The translations under genes were made by a program, and so were the position numbers. A stretch of DNA of 64,000 nt from Aquiflexum sp. TKW24L (lineage in GTDB: Bacteria; Bacteroidota; Bacteroidia; Cytophagales; Cyclobacteriaceae). The notes under the pieces are model-generated. The model saw only the letters and a list, made by a program, of their open reading frames with translations, was not told the origin of the DNA and ran no database searches. The stretch spans positions 62,001 to 126,000 of the forward strand of contig NZ_JAMFLG010000014.1 in the NCBI RefSeq assembly GCF_023502205.1. The letters are read 5' to 3'. Positions 37,617 to 47,111 of the stretch are shown one piece after another; positions within the stretch are counted from its first letter, which is position 1, and every line of letters begins with the position of its first letter.

Positions 37617-38327
37617 TCAGTATGAGGTGTTGATCGTAATGTCAGAGGTCTTACTGTCAAGGAGTTTGCCTTTTTCACATTTTAGTACCCTATATGGATA
37701 TTTCCTCAACAGGTCATGGTTGTGGGTTGCCATCAGTATGGCGGTACCTTCGTTGTTTATTTCCTGAAAAAGTTTGAAAATACCATCTGCCACATCGGGA
37801 TCAAGATTTCCTGTAGGTTCATCTGCCAAAAGAATGGAAGGTTGGTTGATCAGCGCCCTTGCTATGACGACACGCTGCTGCTCTCCGCCCGAAAGCTGAT
37901 GAGGCATTTTGCTTGCCGCATCAGCAAGACCAACTTTCAACAAAACCTCGATCATCCTATTTTTCATTTTGTCTTTGTCCTTCCAACCGGTGGCTTTCAT
38001 GACGAAAAATAAATTTTCGGCTACTGACCGATCCGGAAAAAGCTGAAAGTCTTGGAATACTATTCCAAGTTTTCTTCTCAGGTAAGGAACTTCATTTTTT
38101 TTGATTTTGGCTAAGTGAAATCCAACTATCTCGACCTGACCCATTTTGAGGGTAAGATCAGCATAGAGCGTTTTTAAAAGTGAACTTTTTCCACTTCCCG
38201 TTCTTCCGATCAAAAACACAAATTCATCCTTTGCAATTGAAAAATTAACATCCTGTAGGACGGCGTCAAGTCCCTGAAAAATACAGGCATCTTTCACTTC
38301 AATGATCGCTTCTTTACTAAATTCCAT
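37617..38327 (-). CDS. FtsE-like ABC transporter ATP-binding protein
   Basis: A 236-residue ATPase of the FtsE/LolD/MacB class. Walker A is GRTGSGKSS, the Q-loop is VFQDFQLFPDRSV, the signature is LSGGEQQR, Walker B is ILLADEPTGNLDP, and the switch His is in MATHNHD. FtsE works with FtsX in cell division and peptidoglycan hydrolase activation; no ftsX lies beside it, so the partner is encoded elsewhere. Its ATG shares a base with the stop of the upstream small gene (TAATG), so the two are coupled. Confidence 0.88.
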   Translation of the reverse strand: MEFSKEAIIEVKDACIFQGLDAVLQDVNFSIAKDEFVFLIGRTGSGKSSLLKTLYADLTLKMGQVEIVGFHLAKIKKNEVPYLRRKLGIVFQDFQLFPDRSVAENLFFVMKATGWKDKDKMKNRMIEVLLKVGLADAASKMPHQLSGGEQQRVVIARALINQPSILLADEPTGNLDPDVADGIFKLFQEINNEGTAILMATHNHDLLRKYPYRVLKCEKGKLLDSKTSDITINTSY

Positions 38328-38530
38328 TAAAGTTCTATTTTCTGGGTTTTTCCAAAGGGAAGTTCACGGATCAAACTTTCCAATTCTATTTCCTTTCCCT
38401 CCAATCCGAATTTCTCGATATTTTTCAAAGGTCTATCTGCCCGAAAATAGGCCACCAACACAAAATTGTCATCTCTAATCTGAACATAATCAGGGATTTT
38501 GGCTTTTCCTTTTACTTTTAGAATATACAT
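38327..38530 (-). CDS. Small hypothetical protein coupled to the FtsE-like gene
   Basis: A 67-residue protein from the ATG at 38530; the longer reading to 38566 adds an unlikely N-terminus. It looks like a small beta-rich domain (MYILKVKGKAKIPDYVQIRD, NFVLVAYFRADRPLKNI). No known motif. It overlaps the FtsE-like gene by one base, suggesting a functional link. Confidence 0.65.
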   Translation of the reverse strand: MYILKVKGKAKIPDYVQIRDDNFVLVAYFRADRPLKNIEKFGLEGKEIELESLIRELPFGKTQKIEL

Positions 38531-38624
38531 AATTTTGTTTTTTTCCGCTGTAAGTATGGAAAACAACGGTTTCCCGTAATCTGTTTCAATGTATTAAAAG
38601 AATACTGACTTATAGGAACGAAAT

Positions 38625-38653
38625 GATCGGAGATTGTTACCAATTCTCCGATC
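38625..38653 (-). terminator. Hairpin downstream of the aldolase gene
   Basis: A 9-bp stem GATCGGAGA/TCTCCGATC with further inner pairing sits just past the aldolase stop. Read leftwards there is no long T run after it, so it is a weaker terminator candidate or a transcript-stabilising hairpin. Confidence 0.45.
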
Positions 38654-38668
38654 CAAGTTTACAATTCT

Positions 38669-39328
38669 TTATTTTCCTGCTGCTTTGGCATGGTCTGCTA
38701 GGAAAGTAGCCAATCCAGAATCTGTCAAAGGGTGGTTTAACAATCCAAGGATGACCTTCAGTGGGCAAGTGACCACATCGGCACCGAGTTCAGCACATTT
38801 GATCAGGTGCATAGAATGACGAACAGATGCTGCCAATACCTGAGTAGCATAGCCATAATTTTCATAAATGTTGACAATCTGGTCGATCAGTTCGAGTCCA
38901 TCAAAGGAAATATCATCCAATCTTCCGATAAATGGAGAGACATAAGTCGCACCTGCTTTCGCAGCCAAAAGCGCTTGTCCTGCCGAAAAAATCAAGGTGC
39001 AATTTGTCCTGATACCTTCATTTGAAAAATACTTGATGGCTTTGATACCGTCTTTGATCATTGGGATTTTAACAACGATCTTGCTATCGATTTTTGCAAG
39101 TTCTTTTCCCTCTTTAATCATTCCTTCAAAATCCGTGGCAATAACTTCGGCGCTTACATTGTCATCCACGATATCGCAGATAGCTTTATAATGTGCCCGA
39201 ACCCTTTCCTCCCCGCTGATGCCTTCTTTGGCCATCAATGATGGGTTGGTGGTCACCCCGTCTAATACGCCAAGGTCGTATGCTTCTTTGATGTCATTCA
39301 GGTTGGCGGTATCAATAAAGAATTTCAT
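38669..39328 (-). CDS. fsa: Fructose-6-phosphate aldolase / transaldolase-like protein
   Basis: A 219-residue enzyme starting at the ATG at 39328. The frame stays open further upstream, but that part is not conserved-looking. It matches the FSA/TalC subfamily: [33 protein letters not shown], the Schiff-base Lys in [28 protein letters not shown], and [20 protein letters not shown]. It interconverts fructose 6-phosphate with dihydroxyacetone and glyceraldehyde 3-phosphate, or acts as a transaldolase in the pentose phosphate route. Many annotated members prove to be transaldolases. Confidence 0.93.
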   Translation of the reverse strand: MKFFIDTANLNDIKEAYDLGVLDGVTTNPSLMAKEGISGEERVRAHYKAICDIVDDNVSAEVIATDFEGMIKEGKELAKIDSKIVVKIPMIKDGIKAIKYFSNEGIRTNCTLIFSAGQALLAAKAGATYVSPFIGRLDDISFDGLELIDQIVNIYENYGYATQVLAASVRHSMHLIKCAELGADVVTCPLKVILGLLNHPLTDSGLATFLADHAKAAGK

Positions 39329-39636
39329 AAGTATTATTTTTTGGTTGAAGGCCGTAAAGTTAATTGATAAATCAGGAAATGGAAGGGGGGAAATTATGAA
39401 TGCTGAATTAATAATGAAGAATGGGAAAAGATGGAAGAGACAATATGCGAGCTTTGGCTTAATACAGGAATCAAAAGGCAAATAGAGAGAGCAAAAGACT
39501 TTGCCTTGTAATTTCGGTTACAAATCAAATTAAAATAAATTGGTCTTTTTCACCAAGATTGACTGGCTACATCTTTCAAAAACGAATTTGTGTATTGGGA
39601 ATATATTTAGTCAGAGTAATCACTCAAAAAAGTAAA

Positions 39637-39722
39637 AAAGAAGCGGCATCGCACCGCTACGACTGCTTACCCTTGCTCCCTTCCGGACCTGGGGGATTCA
39701 GCAGGAGCTGGTCGTGCCGCTA
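39637..39722 (-). ncRNA. ffs: Signal recognition particle RNA (4.5S-like)
   Basis: Read leftwards the region contains the conserved SRP apical hairpin: CAGGTCCGGAAGGGAGCA and the following AAGGGTAAGCAGTC, which hold the two asymmetric loops bound by Ffh. The 5' AGCGGCA and 3' TGCCGCT ends pair, and the 3' end runs into CTTCTTTTTTAC, a terminator-like tract. The exact ends are estimated. The rest of 39329-39864 holds no gene I can support. Confidence 0.9.
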
Positions 39723-39864
39723 GGAAGCAAATGTAAATCAAAATTCTCCGATTGCAAACCCATCGCCTAGATTCGAGTATATAATTTTTCAAGTCCCTCA
39801 ATGTCAAAGAGAAATACAGTGGCAAAGTTTTTGCATGTTTTACATCAAATTAAAGAATAAAATT

Positions 39865-40167
39865 ATGAAACGAGTATTTGTGATATTGTTATCAGTGATG
39901 TTGTTATCCTCATGTAGTGTTTTTGGACCAAGACCGGAATTTTATCAGGGAATGAAGGAAAATAAATTCTTGAGACAAAATAGAGATGCTGTCTTGAGTA
40001 CCCTGGATGGTAACAAAATCACATACCGGGTAAATAGGGATGTTAAATTTTATGTGCTTGCGACATTTGAAGATGGATATCTGGTGAAGTTGGAAGAAAG
40101 AGAAACTGTGCCGGGTTGGATGGAAAACAGACCGGTGGATGGAAATATCAATACTCCAAAAGAGTAA
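39865..40167 (+). CDS. Hypothetical lipoprotein
   Basis: A 100-residue protein from the ATG at 39865; an upstream in-frame ATG at 39835 would displace the signal peptide. The lipobox is LLSSC. The small mature domain has beta character (GNKITYRVNRDVKFYVLATF, YLVKLEERETVPGWM). No family recognised. It stands between the SRP RNA and the exopolysaccharide locus and has its own terminator. Confidence 0.7.
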   Translation: MKRVFVILLSVMLLSSCSVFGPRPEFYQGMKENKFLRQNRDAVLSTLDGNKITYRVNRDVKFYVLATFEDGYLVKLEERETVPGWMENRPVDGNINTPKE

Positions 40168-40192
40168 AAATTATCTTTCAAAATAAATATTG

Positions 40193-40218
40193 AAACCCGA
40201 TCCTAATCAATCGGGTTT
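40193..40218 (+). terminator. Terminator after the small lipoprotein gene
   Basis: The stem AAACCCGAT/ATCGGGTTT (9 bp, loop 8) is followed by TTCTTTTTT. It separates the lipoprotein gene from the exopolysaccharide locus. Confidence 0.85.
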
Positions 40219-40366
40219 TTCTTTTTTCAGATTGGTTGCTACAGGAAAACCCTTTTAGAAACAGTCTGAATATTTCGAGTTTTCTGTAAGTGTTTTTATA
40301 ATGAGTCCAATAGCCAAAATGCCCCAATCTGTTTAAAATTAAATTATTTGATTAAGTTTACAGCTA

Positions 40367-41218
40367 ATGTTTGATATGGATATGACATTATTTTCAGCGA
40401 TAAAAAGATTGGGACAGGGGCTTTCCATCCCGTTTATTTTTTCTGTTTATTTTTCCTGTGTATCTAATGAGAAGATCATGTATTATCAAAACCTTGAAGG
40501 AAATTCGGTCATTCAAGATGGAGAATTGATCAGCTATGAATTGCCGGAGTATAGGCTTCAATTCAATGATATAATTGACATTCAGATTCAGACAGTAGAG
40601 CAAATACTTAAAGACGGATTAACCTCGAAAATTCAAAATGAAGCAAACAATGCCGTTTTTGGACAGATTGCCCAATCCGGGGGAGATATCTATTATATGA
40701 CAGGATATACGATTGACAAAAACGGGTTTATAAGAATGCCTCTCTTGGGTGAAATCCAGGTCAATGATATGACCTTGGATGAAGTTAGAATATTGGTAGA
40801 AAGTAGCCTCAAAAAATATGTGACTTCAGAGATTTTTGTTAGGGTCAAATTGGGTGGAATACGGTTTTCAACGCTTGGAGAATTCCGGAGACCGGGAAAA
40901 TATGTTGTCCTGCAAGATAGGCTGACTATTTTTGAAGCCATTGCACAGGCCGGGGACATGACGACAGTAGCCAAAAGAGACCAAGTCATTCTTGTCAGAC
41001 AATATCCCGATGGAACCAAACTTCACAGGATAAATCTGAATGACAGGCAAATAATCCAAACGCCCTATTACTTTATCCAACCAAACGATCAGATTTATGC
41101 CGAACCTCTCAAAACCAGAGAAATCGGTACGGGTGAAAATACCGCTCAGACTGTTGCTTTGATTTTGTCTTCCATCACCGCTGTGGCTTTGGTTCTGAAT
41201 ATTATTCTCCAAAACTGA
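40367..41218 (+). CDS. Wza-like polysaccharide export lipoprotein
   Basis: A 283-residue protein. A signal peptide with lipobox VYFSC (Cys31) is followed by the poly-export domain (YRLQFNDIIDIQI, YTIDKNGFIRMPLLGEIQV) and SLBB-type beta-grasp regions (VRVKLGGIRFSTLGEFRRPGKY in two parts). A hydrophobic C-terminal helix (VALILSSITAVALVLNIIL) resembles that of the Bacteroidota members. It would form the outer-membrane channel through which capsular or exopolysaccharide leaves. Its stop overlaps the start of the Wzc-like gene by one base (TGATG). Confidence 0.9.
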   Translation: MFDMDMTLFSAIKRLGQGLSIPFIFSVYFSCVSNEKIMYYQNLEGNSVIQDGELISYELPEYRLQFNDIIDIQIQTVEQILKDGLTSKIQNEANNAVFGQIAQSGGDIYYMTGYTIDKNGFIRMPLLGEIQVNDMTLDEVRILVESSLKKYVTSEIFVRVKLGGIRFSTLGEFRRPGKYVVLQDRLTIFEAIAQAGDMTTVAKRDQVILVRQYPDGTKLHRINLNDRQIIQTPYYFIQPNDQIYAEPLKTREIGTGENTAQTVALILSSITAVALVLNIILQN

Positions 41219-43647
41219 TGAGTACAAACAACTCCTATCCATTTTTACCTGATCCTTTTATGCCGCCGCATGAGGATGATATTGAGTTGAAGGTAATTCT
41301 ATTTAATTACCTCAAATATTGGCCTTTTATAGCCATCTGTACCTTGGTTTGTTTGCTCGGTGCAGTGCTTTTCAATAAATATGCGACCCCGGTCTACATG
41401 GTTCAGTCCTCTGTGATTATCACCGAAGAGCCACAATCCCTAGGATCTGAGATTTTTGATGCAGTCGGAATGATGCCCATCAAAAACAATGTTGAAAATG
41501 AAATCGGAATCCTTAAATCCTATACACTTGCAGAAGAAGCCATCCTTGAACTCGGTTTGGATGTTTTCTATTTTACAGATGAATTGTTGGTGAGTTCGCA
41601 GATTCATGCTGGAGTTCCTATAGAAGTCAACGTGGAATGGACTCATTCCCAATTGGTTAAAGGTAAATTTGTCGTTGAAATACTGGGTAATGAAACTTTC
41701 AGCATTGATCCCGATGGAGATGAATTTGAAATTTTCAATCCCAATGATCCGTTTTATAAAACTGAAATCAATTCAATTCCCCAACTCAACCCAACTTATG
41801 CTTTTGGTGAGTCCATAGAATCGGGATTTTTAAAAATCAAAATTGAAAGCAATGGTGCCAAAGTTGGTGATAAGATCCTTTTCCAGTTGGTAGATACGCC
41901 TTCATTAGCACTTTTTTTAAAAGACAAAATAAATGTCACTCCGATCAATAAGCAGGCTTCTATTCTTAATATTTCTTTTGAGACTCCCGTGAGAAGAATG
42001 GGAGAGGAATACCTTAACAAATTGATGGAAGTTTACCTTCAGAGGGAATTGGAAGAAAAAAACAAAGCCGCTGAGAATACCATCAGGTTCATTGAGGACC
42101 AACTAAGTGGAATAACCGATTCATTGACTTTTTTTGAGGGAAACCTGGAAAAGTACAGGTCTGAAAATAAGATTTTCAACTTAAGTGAAGAAGGGTCACA
42201 GATATTTTTGAGATTGCAGGAACTTGAGAAGGACAAATCCCAAGCAGAAATTAACCTCAGGTATTTTCAGACGCTTCAAAATTACATCAGCGAGGACAAT
42301 CTTGAGGAAATTGTGGCTCCTTCGATCATCGGTAATACAGATCCACTTTTGCAGTCATTGGTAGTCAAAATCAGTGAACTTCAAGCTGAAAAATTGAGAC
42401 TTTCCAATAATTTCTCTGATGAAGCGCCGCCTGTTAGGGAGATCAACAGTCAGATTAGAAATACAAAAAATGCCCTTCAGGAAAATATCCTTTCTTCTAT
42501 CCGCAACAACAATACGTATTTGCAGGAAGTCAATATCCAGATTAAAAAAATTGAAAGAGAAATCAATTCACTCCCCGAAACAGAAAGACGGCTATTGGGA
42601 ATCCAGAGAAAATTTACCGTCAACGAAAACATTTACGTTTACCTACTTCAAAAAAGGGCTGAATCCGAAATTACCAGGGCATCCAACATGCCAAAAAATG
42701 CAATATTAGATCTTGCAAGGGCGGGGCAGGAACCTGTATTTCCCAAAAAAATCATAAATCTCATCATTGGATTGGCTATCGGTCTGATTTTTTCAATTGG
42801 ATATATTTCCGTCAGGGATTTCTTGAATACCAAAATTGAAGATCCCAAGGAACTCGAAAAACAGATTAAAACCCCGCTCATCGGAATGATCGGTAGGAAC
42901 CAAGGAAATGACCCCAAGCCAGTGTTGCATAATCCAAGATCTTCGGTAACTGAATCATTCAGAAACATCAGGGCAGACATGTCCTACCTCAGCCCAAATA
43001 AGGAACACCTGACGATATTGTTCACTTCCAGCATATCAGGGGAAGGTAAGACATTTGCCTCTATCAACATGGCATCGGTTTACTCCCTTTTGGGTAAAAA
43101 AACGCTTTTGATTGGATTGGATCTAAGAAAACCAAAAATCGCTGAGGAGTTTGGATTGGTCAATGACGAAGGCATGAGCACTTGTCTGAGCAAAAACAAG
43201 CCTTGGCGGGAGGTAATCAAAAAAACCAAATATGATAACTTGGATATCATACTTTCAGGCCCTATTCCCCCAAACCCTGCCGAATTGCTATTGCAGAAGA
43301 AATTCTCCATTATTATGACCGAAATCAAGGAGGAATATGATGTGATCATCATGGATTGTCCTCCGGCAGGATTGGTATCGGAAACAAAAGAACTCTTCAA
43401 ACATGCTGATGTTAATTTTTTCATTTTCAGACAGGGATTCTCCAACAAAAACAATATTCAGATTTTGAATAACCTCATCGAAAAAGGTGGGGTTTCTAAG
43501 ATATATGCCATTCTCAACGATGTCCATATCGACAAAGGATATGGTTTTGGCTATGGGTACGGGTACGGTTATGGGTATTCTAGCCATTACGGGTACCATG
43601 ATGAAGAGCAGTTGCCGTGGTGGAAGAGGGCGATGAGGAGAGGTTAG
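41218..43647 (+). CDS. Wzc-like polysaccharide co-polymerase and tyrosine autokinase
   Basis: An 809-residue inner-membrane protein. A Wzz-type chain-length domain begins with a transmembrane helix near 35-50; a long coiled-coil periplasmic region (about 270-470) is followed by a second transmembrane helix (about 510-530) and the cytoplasmic BY-kinase domain. Kinase motifs are SISGEGKTF (Walker A), LLIGLDLRKP (Walker A') and DVIIMDCPP (Walker B). The C-terminal tail has a Tyr cluster of alternating G-Y units (about residues 775-800), the expected autophosphorylation site. It pairs with the Wza-like channel to control chain length and export. No cognate phosphatase is seen nearby. Confidence 0.93.
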   Translation: MSTNNSYPFLPDPFMPPHEDDIELKVILFNYLKYWPFIAICTLVCLLGAVLFNKYATPVYMVQSSVIITEEPQSLGSEIFDAVGMMPIKNNVENEIGILKSYTLAEEAILELGLDVFYFTDELLVSSQIHAGVPIEVNVEWTHSQLVKGKFVVEILGNETFSIDPDGDEFEIFNPNDPFYKTEINSIPQLNPTYAFGESIESGFLKIKIESNGAKVGDKILFQLVDTPSLALFLKDKINVTPINKQASILNISFETPVRRMGEEYLNKLMEVYLQRELEEKNKAAENTIRFIEDQLSGITDSLTFFEGNLEKYRSENKIFNLSEEGSQIFLRLQELEKDKSQAEINLRYFQTLQNYISEDNLEEIVAPSIIGNTDPLLQSLVVKISELQAEKLRLSNNFSDEAPPVREINSQIRNTKNALQENILSSIRNNNTYLQEVNIQIKKIEREINSLPETERRLLGIQRKFTVNENIYVYLLQKRAESEITRASNMPKNAILDLARAGQEPVFPKKIINLIIGLAIGLIFSIGYISVRDFLNTKIEDPKELEKQIKTPLIGMIGRNQGNDPKPVLHNPRSSVTESFRNIRADMSYLSPNKEHLTILFTSSISGEGKTFASINMASVYSLLGKKTLLIGLDLRKPKIAEEFGLVNDEGMSTCLSKNKPWREVIKKTKYDNLDIILSGPIPPNPAELLLQKKFSIIMTEIKEEYDVIIMDCPPAGLVSETKELFKHADVNFFIFRQGFSNKNNIQILNNLIEKGGVSKIYAILNDVHIDKGYGFGYGYGYGYGYSSHYGYHDEEQLPWWKRAMRRG

Positions 43648-44093
43648 GGAGTGGGAAGTCAGGAAGGGGGAGGTAAGGAAGTGGACATTGAATGATGAAT
43701 TAAGAATTAAGAATGAGGCCCAACTAACCTTAAATGAAAATGACGGTTACTCCTCCGTCATTCTGAGTTTTTAACAATTTTAAGAATGTTCAAAATGGGG
43801 AATGACAAGTTGGAATATTGAGGTTGAATAGGAATAAGCCCATTCACAAATAAATGCCGAGTAAAAATCGGCTTTAGCCAAAACATTGAGACAGAATTAA
43901 AATGCCCGCAGCTCCGATGACGTCATTGGTAACCGCAGTGTGACGACCAAGATATTCACGTCATAGGTAAAGAGGTACAGCCTGTCCCGATTTCTTCGGG
44001 AACTTAAGGGTCCCTTTACTTTAGGTGAGACACTTCACTGTGACCCAGGTGGCGAAGCTGTGACCACATTATTTTGAAACCTCTAATATTATA
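43648..44093. other. Noncoding stretch with degenerate repeats inside the exopolysaccharide locus
   Basis: No plausible gene. The first 90 bases are purine-rich with recurring GGAAGT/GAATTAAGAAT words. CTCCGTCATTCTGAG at 43753-43767 resembles a word (inverted) at 55834-55848. CCCGATTTCTTCGGGA forms a small hairpin near 43986. It separates the export pair from the sugar-nucleotide genes, so a promoter for the latter probably lies near its right end. Confidence 0.5.
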
Positions 44094-45221
44094 ATGAAAA
44101 AAATCCAGATGGTGGACCTCAGGTCCCAGTATGATAAAATAAAGGTAGAAGCTGACGCTGCTATGCAAGAAGTGATCAGCCAATCTGCTTTTATCAATGG
44201 ACCCCAGGTAAGGCTTTTTGCGGATGAATTGGAAGGATATCTGAATTGTCGGTATGTCATTCCCTGCGGCAATGGCACAGACGCCTTGCAGATTGCGATG
44301 ATGGCTTTGAATTTTAAGCGGGGAGATGAGGTTATCGTTCCGGCATTTACTTATATCGCTGCCGTGGAGGTGATTGCATTGTTAGGATTAAAACCAGTTT
44401 TTGTAGATGTGGATGCTGATACTTTTCAGATTGATATCTCAAAAATTGAAACCGTCATTACTGCCAAAACCGTTGCAATTGTCCCTGTTCATCTTTTTGG
44501 ACAATGTGCGGACATGGACGCTATCACGAAGATTGCAAAAAAACACAGCCTAAAAGTAATTGAAGATGCCGCCCAATCCCTTGGCTCAATATATACTTTT
44601 CCTGATAAGGAAAAATGCCAATCAGGAACAATAGGTGATATTGGAATCACTTCATTTTTTCCTACAAAAACCCTTGGGTGTTTTGGGGATGGAGGTGCAT
44701 TATTTACCAATGACCATGACCTTGCAGAAAAAATGAGGATGATTTCCTCTCATGGACAAAAGAAAAAATACCATCACCATTCTGTCGGAATCAATTCACG
44801 TTTGGATACCATTCAAGCGGCATTGCTACGGGTTAAGCTGAAGTATCTGGACCAATATCTTCAAGCCCGAAACTTTGTTGCTGAAGCTTATGACAAAGCT
44901 TTTGACGATAATCCACACATTTCCATTCCCAAAAGAATTGCAGAATCCACCCATGTCTTTCATCAATACACCATCAAATTGAAAGGAACAGATCGGGAAG
45001 AGTTTTCAAAATATTTAGCTTCTTACGGAATCCCCACTATGGTATATTATCCTGTTCCCGTGCATCTTCAGGTGGGGTATCAAAGCTACGGTCATCAGGT
45101 AGGTGATTTTCCTGTATCTGAAAAACTCTGTCAAGAAGTGATTTCCCTTCCGATACATAGCGAAATGGAACCTGAGGATCTCAACCATATTATAAAAACC
45201 ATAAATACTTTTTTTGAATGA
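44094..45221 (+). CDS. DegT/DnrJ/EryC1-family sugar aminotransferase (WbpE-like)
   Basis: A 375-residue PLP-dependent aminotransferase. It starts [17 protein letters not shown]; signatures are [38 protein letters not shown], and the PLP Lys192 in [14 protein letters not shown]. Together with the two following genes (acetyltransferase and dehydrogenase) it matches the WbpE-WbpD-WbpB set that converts UDP-GlcNAc-uronic acid to its 2,3-diacetamido form. This enzyme would transfer an amino group to the 3-keto sugar. Its stop overlaps the next start by four bases (ATGA). Confidence 0.92.
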   Translation: MKKIQMVDLRSQYDKIKVEADAAMQEVISQSAFINGPQVRLFADELEGYLNCRYVIPCGNGTDALQIAMMALNFKRGDEVIVPAFTYIAAVEVIALLGLKPVFVDVDADTFQIDISKIETVITAKTVAIVPVHLFGQCADMDAITKIAKKHSLKVIEDAAQSLGSIYTFPDKEKCQSGTIGDIGITSFFPTKTLGCFGDGGALFTNDHDLAEKMRMISSHGQKKKYHHHSVGINSRLDTIQAALLRVKLKYLDQYLQARNFVAEAYDKAFDDNPHISIPKRIAESTHVFHQYTIKLKGTDREEFSKYLASYGIPTMVYYPVPVHLQVGYQSYGHQVGDFPVSEKLCQEVISLPIHSEMEPEDLNHIIKTINTFFE

Positions 45222-45802
45222 AAAATTATTTCGCCCATGAATCCGCCTACATTGATCAGGGATGTGAGATTGGGGAAGGGACAAAAATCTGGCACTTTTC
45301 CCATATTATGATTCATTGCAAAATTGGCATGAATTGTAACATCGGCCAAAATGTGGTAGTATCTCCACAGGTTGTACTTGGTGACAATGTCAAGGTTCAA
45401 AATAATGTTTCCGTATATACAGGTGTCACCTGCGAAGATGATGTTTTTATAGGGCCATCTGTGGTTTTTACCAACGTCATCAATCCCCGATCAGCCATCA
45501 GTAGAAAAACGGAGTACTTGGCTACAAAGGTTGGAAAAGGCGCAAGTATTGGAGCTAATGCGACAATAGTGTGTGGGAATACCATAGGTTCTTATGCTTT
45601 TATTGGAGCGGGTTCGGTTGTGACTAAAGATGTCCCTGATTATGCCTTGGTGATGGGGAACCCAGCCCGGCAAAAAGGATGGATGAGTGAACAGGGAGTC
45701 AAGTTATCTTTTGATGCTGAAGGAAAAGCCAAATGTCCCGATAGCGGGAGTGTTTATTTATTGGAAAATGGCAAAGTCCGTAAATCCATCAGTCAGCCAT
45801 GA
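45218..45802 (+). CDS. Left-handed beta-helix N-acetyltransferase (WbpD/WlbB-like)
   Basis: A 194-residue hexapeptide-repeat acetyltransferase. It begins [19 protein letters not shown] and continues with [39 protein letters not shown] and [20 protein letters not shown]. These match WbpD/WlbB, which acetylate the 3-amino group of UDP-GlcNAc(3N)A using acetyl-CoA. A short Cys-containing tail follows. It overlaps both neighbours by four bases (ATGA at each junction), so the three genes form one tightly coupled unit. Confidence 0.9.
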   Translation: MKNYFAHESAYIDQGCEIGEGTKIWHFSHIMIHCKIGMNCNIGQNVVVSPQVVLGDNVKVQNNVSVYTGVTCEDDVFIGPSVVFTNVINPRSAISRKTEYLATKVGKGASIGANATIVCGNTIGSYAFIGAGSVVTKDVPDYALVMGNPARQKGWMSEQGVKLSFDAEGKAKCPDSGSVYLLENGKVRKSISQP

Positions 45803-46761
45803 AAAATTTTGCCTTGATCGGAGCAGCAGGATATATCGCTCCCAAACATATGAAAGCAATCAAGGAAACAGGCAATCAGCTAGTCGCTGCTTATGATAAG
45901 TTTGATTCGGTCGGGGTGATGGACAGTTATTTCCCTAAAGTAGATTTTTTTACCGAATTCGAGCGGTTTGACAGACATGTCGAAAAACTTAAAAGAGAGG
46001 CTAAACCTATAGATTACGTCAGCGTATGTTCCCCAAATTACCTTCATGATTCTCATATCAGATTTGGTTTGCGGCTAGGGGCAGATGTGATCTGCGAGAA
46101 GCCTTTGGTACTAAATCCATGGAATATAGCTGGTCTGGAATCTGTAGAAAAAGAAACTGGTTCCAAGGTGTATAACATCCTTCAACTCCGGCTTCATCCT
46201 GCGATCGTGGCTTTGAGAGAAAAAGTACTTTCTGAACCTACCGACAAAATCTATGACATTGACCTCACTTATATTTCTTCAAGAGGCAATTGGTATTACA
46301 CCTCATGGAAAGGGGATGAAACCAAATCCGGTGGGATTGCCACCAATATTGGGATCCATTTTTTTGACATGTTGACCTGGATTTTTGGAAAAGTCAAAAC
46401 CAATATCGTCCACCTTCAGACCCATGACAGGGCTGCAGGATTTTTGGAATTGGAAAGGGCAAGAGTCAGGTGGTTTTTGAGTATCAACCAAGGCACTTTA
46501 CCGGAATCCATTTCGGCAAAAGGAAAAAACATCTACCGTTCACTGAGCATTGAGGGAAAGGAAATAGAATTCAGTGAAGGGTTTGTGGATTTGCATTCGG
46601 AGAGTTATGCCGGGATTTTGAGGGGAAATGGGTTTGGATTGCAGGAAGCAATAAATTCCGTAGCTCTAGTCCATGACATCAGGCTACAAAAAGGAATTGG
46701 TCTAGTAGGTGATTACCATCCCTTTGCAAAAAAGCCATTGGCCGACCATCCTTTTCATTGA
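45799..46761 (+). CDS. Gfo/Idh/MocA-family sugar dehydrogenase (WbpB/WlbA-like)
   Basis: A 320-residue oxidoreductase. The N-terminal Rossmann fold starts [18 protein letters not shown]; the catalytic region includes [22 protein letters not shown] and [12 protein letters not shown], then [15 protein letters not shown]. These match WbpB/WlbA, which oxidise C3 of UDP-GlcNAc-uronic acid to give the 3-keto substrate of the aminotransferase, recycling NAD with 2-oxoglutarate in characterised members. The upstream UDP-GlcNAc 6-dehydrogenase (WbpA) is not in the window. Confidence 0.92.
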   Translation: MKNFALIGAAGYIAPKHMKAIKETGNQLVAAYDKFDSVGVMDSYFPKVDFFTEFERFDRHVEKLKREAKPIDYVSVCSPNYLHDSHIRFGLRLGADVICEKPLVLNPWNIAGLESVEKETGSKVYNILQLRLHPAIVALREKVLSEPTDKIYDIDLTYISSRGNWYYTSWKGDETKSGGIATNIGIHFFDMLTWIFGKVKTNIVHLQTHDRAAGFLELERARVRWFLSINQGTLPESISAKGKNIYRSLSIEGKEIEFSEGFVDLHSESYAGILRGNGFGLQEAINSVALVHDIRLQKGIGLVGDYHPFAKKPLADHPFH

Positions 46762-47111
46762 AAGATCAATAAAATTTTTAACCACAGAGGGCTCAGAGGA
46801 CGCAGAGAAAGAATGAAGGAGGAGGGTAGAGGAATGAAGGATTGTAAAAGGTGAGAGGTAAGAGGAGGCGTCGCTATCCTGCTTCTCCAGAAGCTGGATT
46901 TATAAATTGAGGATAAAGCCGATAGCGACGACTGGCCGCGTAGTGCCTGCCCGGCTGAAGCCATTCGGACAGGGTCAAATCTTGGTAGAAAAGGAAAGGA
47001 AAAGCAATCCGGTTTTTGGCCGAAATAATCCCAAGTCAAAAATTAGCCTTGCGCTAAAAACAATGAAATTCAATTCTTCAATTTAGATAAGAAATTAACC
47101 TCTTAATTAAA
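46762..47111. repeat. Noncoding stretch with repeat remnants and strong hairpins
   Basis: No plausible gene. It begins with TTAACCACAGAGG followed by GAGGACGCAGAG, a low-complexity word I associate with Bacteroidota intergenic repeats. CGTCGCTATC (46869-46878) pairs with GATAGCGACG (46921-46930), enclosing a smaller CTTCT/AGAAG hairpin. CCTGCCCGG and CGGACAGG near 46946-46978 form another. These lie between wbpB-like and pglD-like genes in one direction. Confidence 0.5.

Noticed and set aside
38669-39481. Longer 270-residue version of the aldolase
   Set aside because: The first 51 residues are not family-like, and the enzyme's canonical start [10 protein letters not shown] is at 39328.
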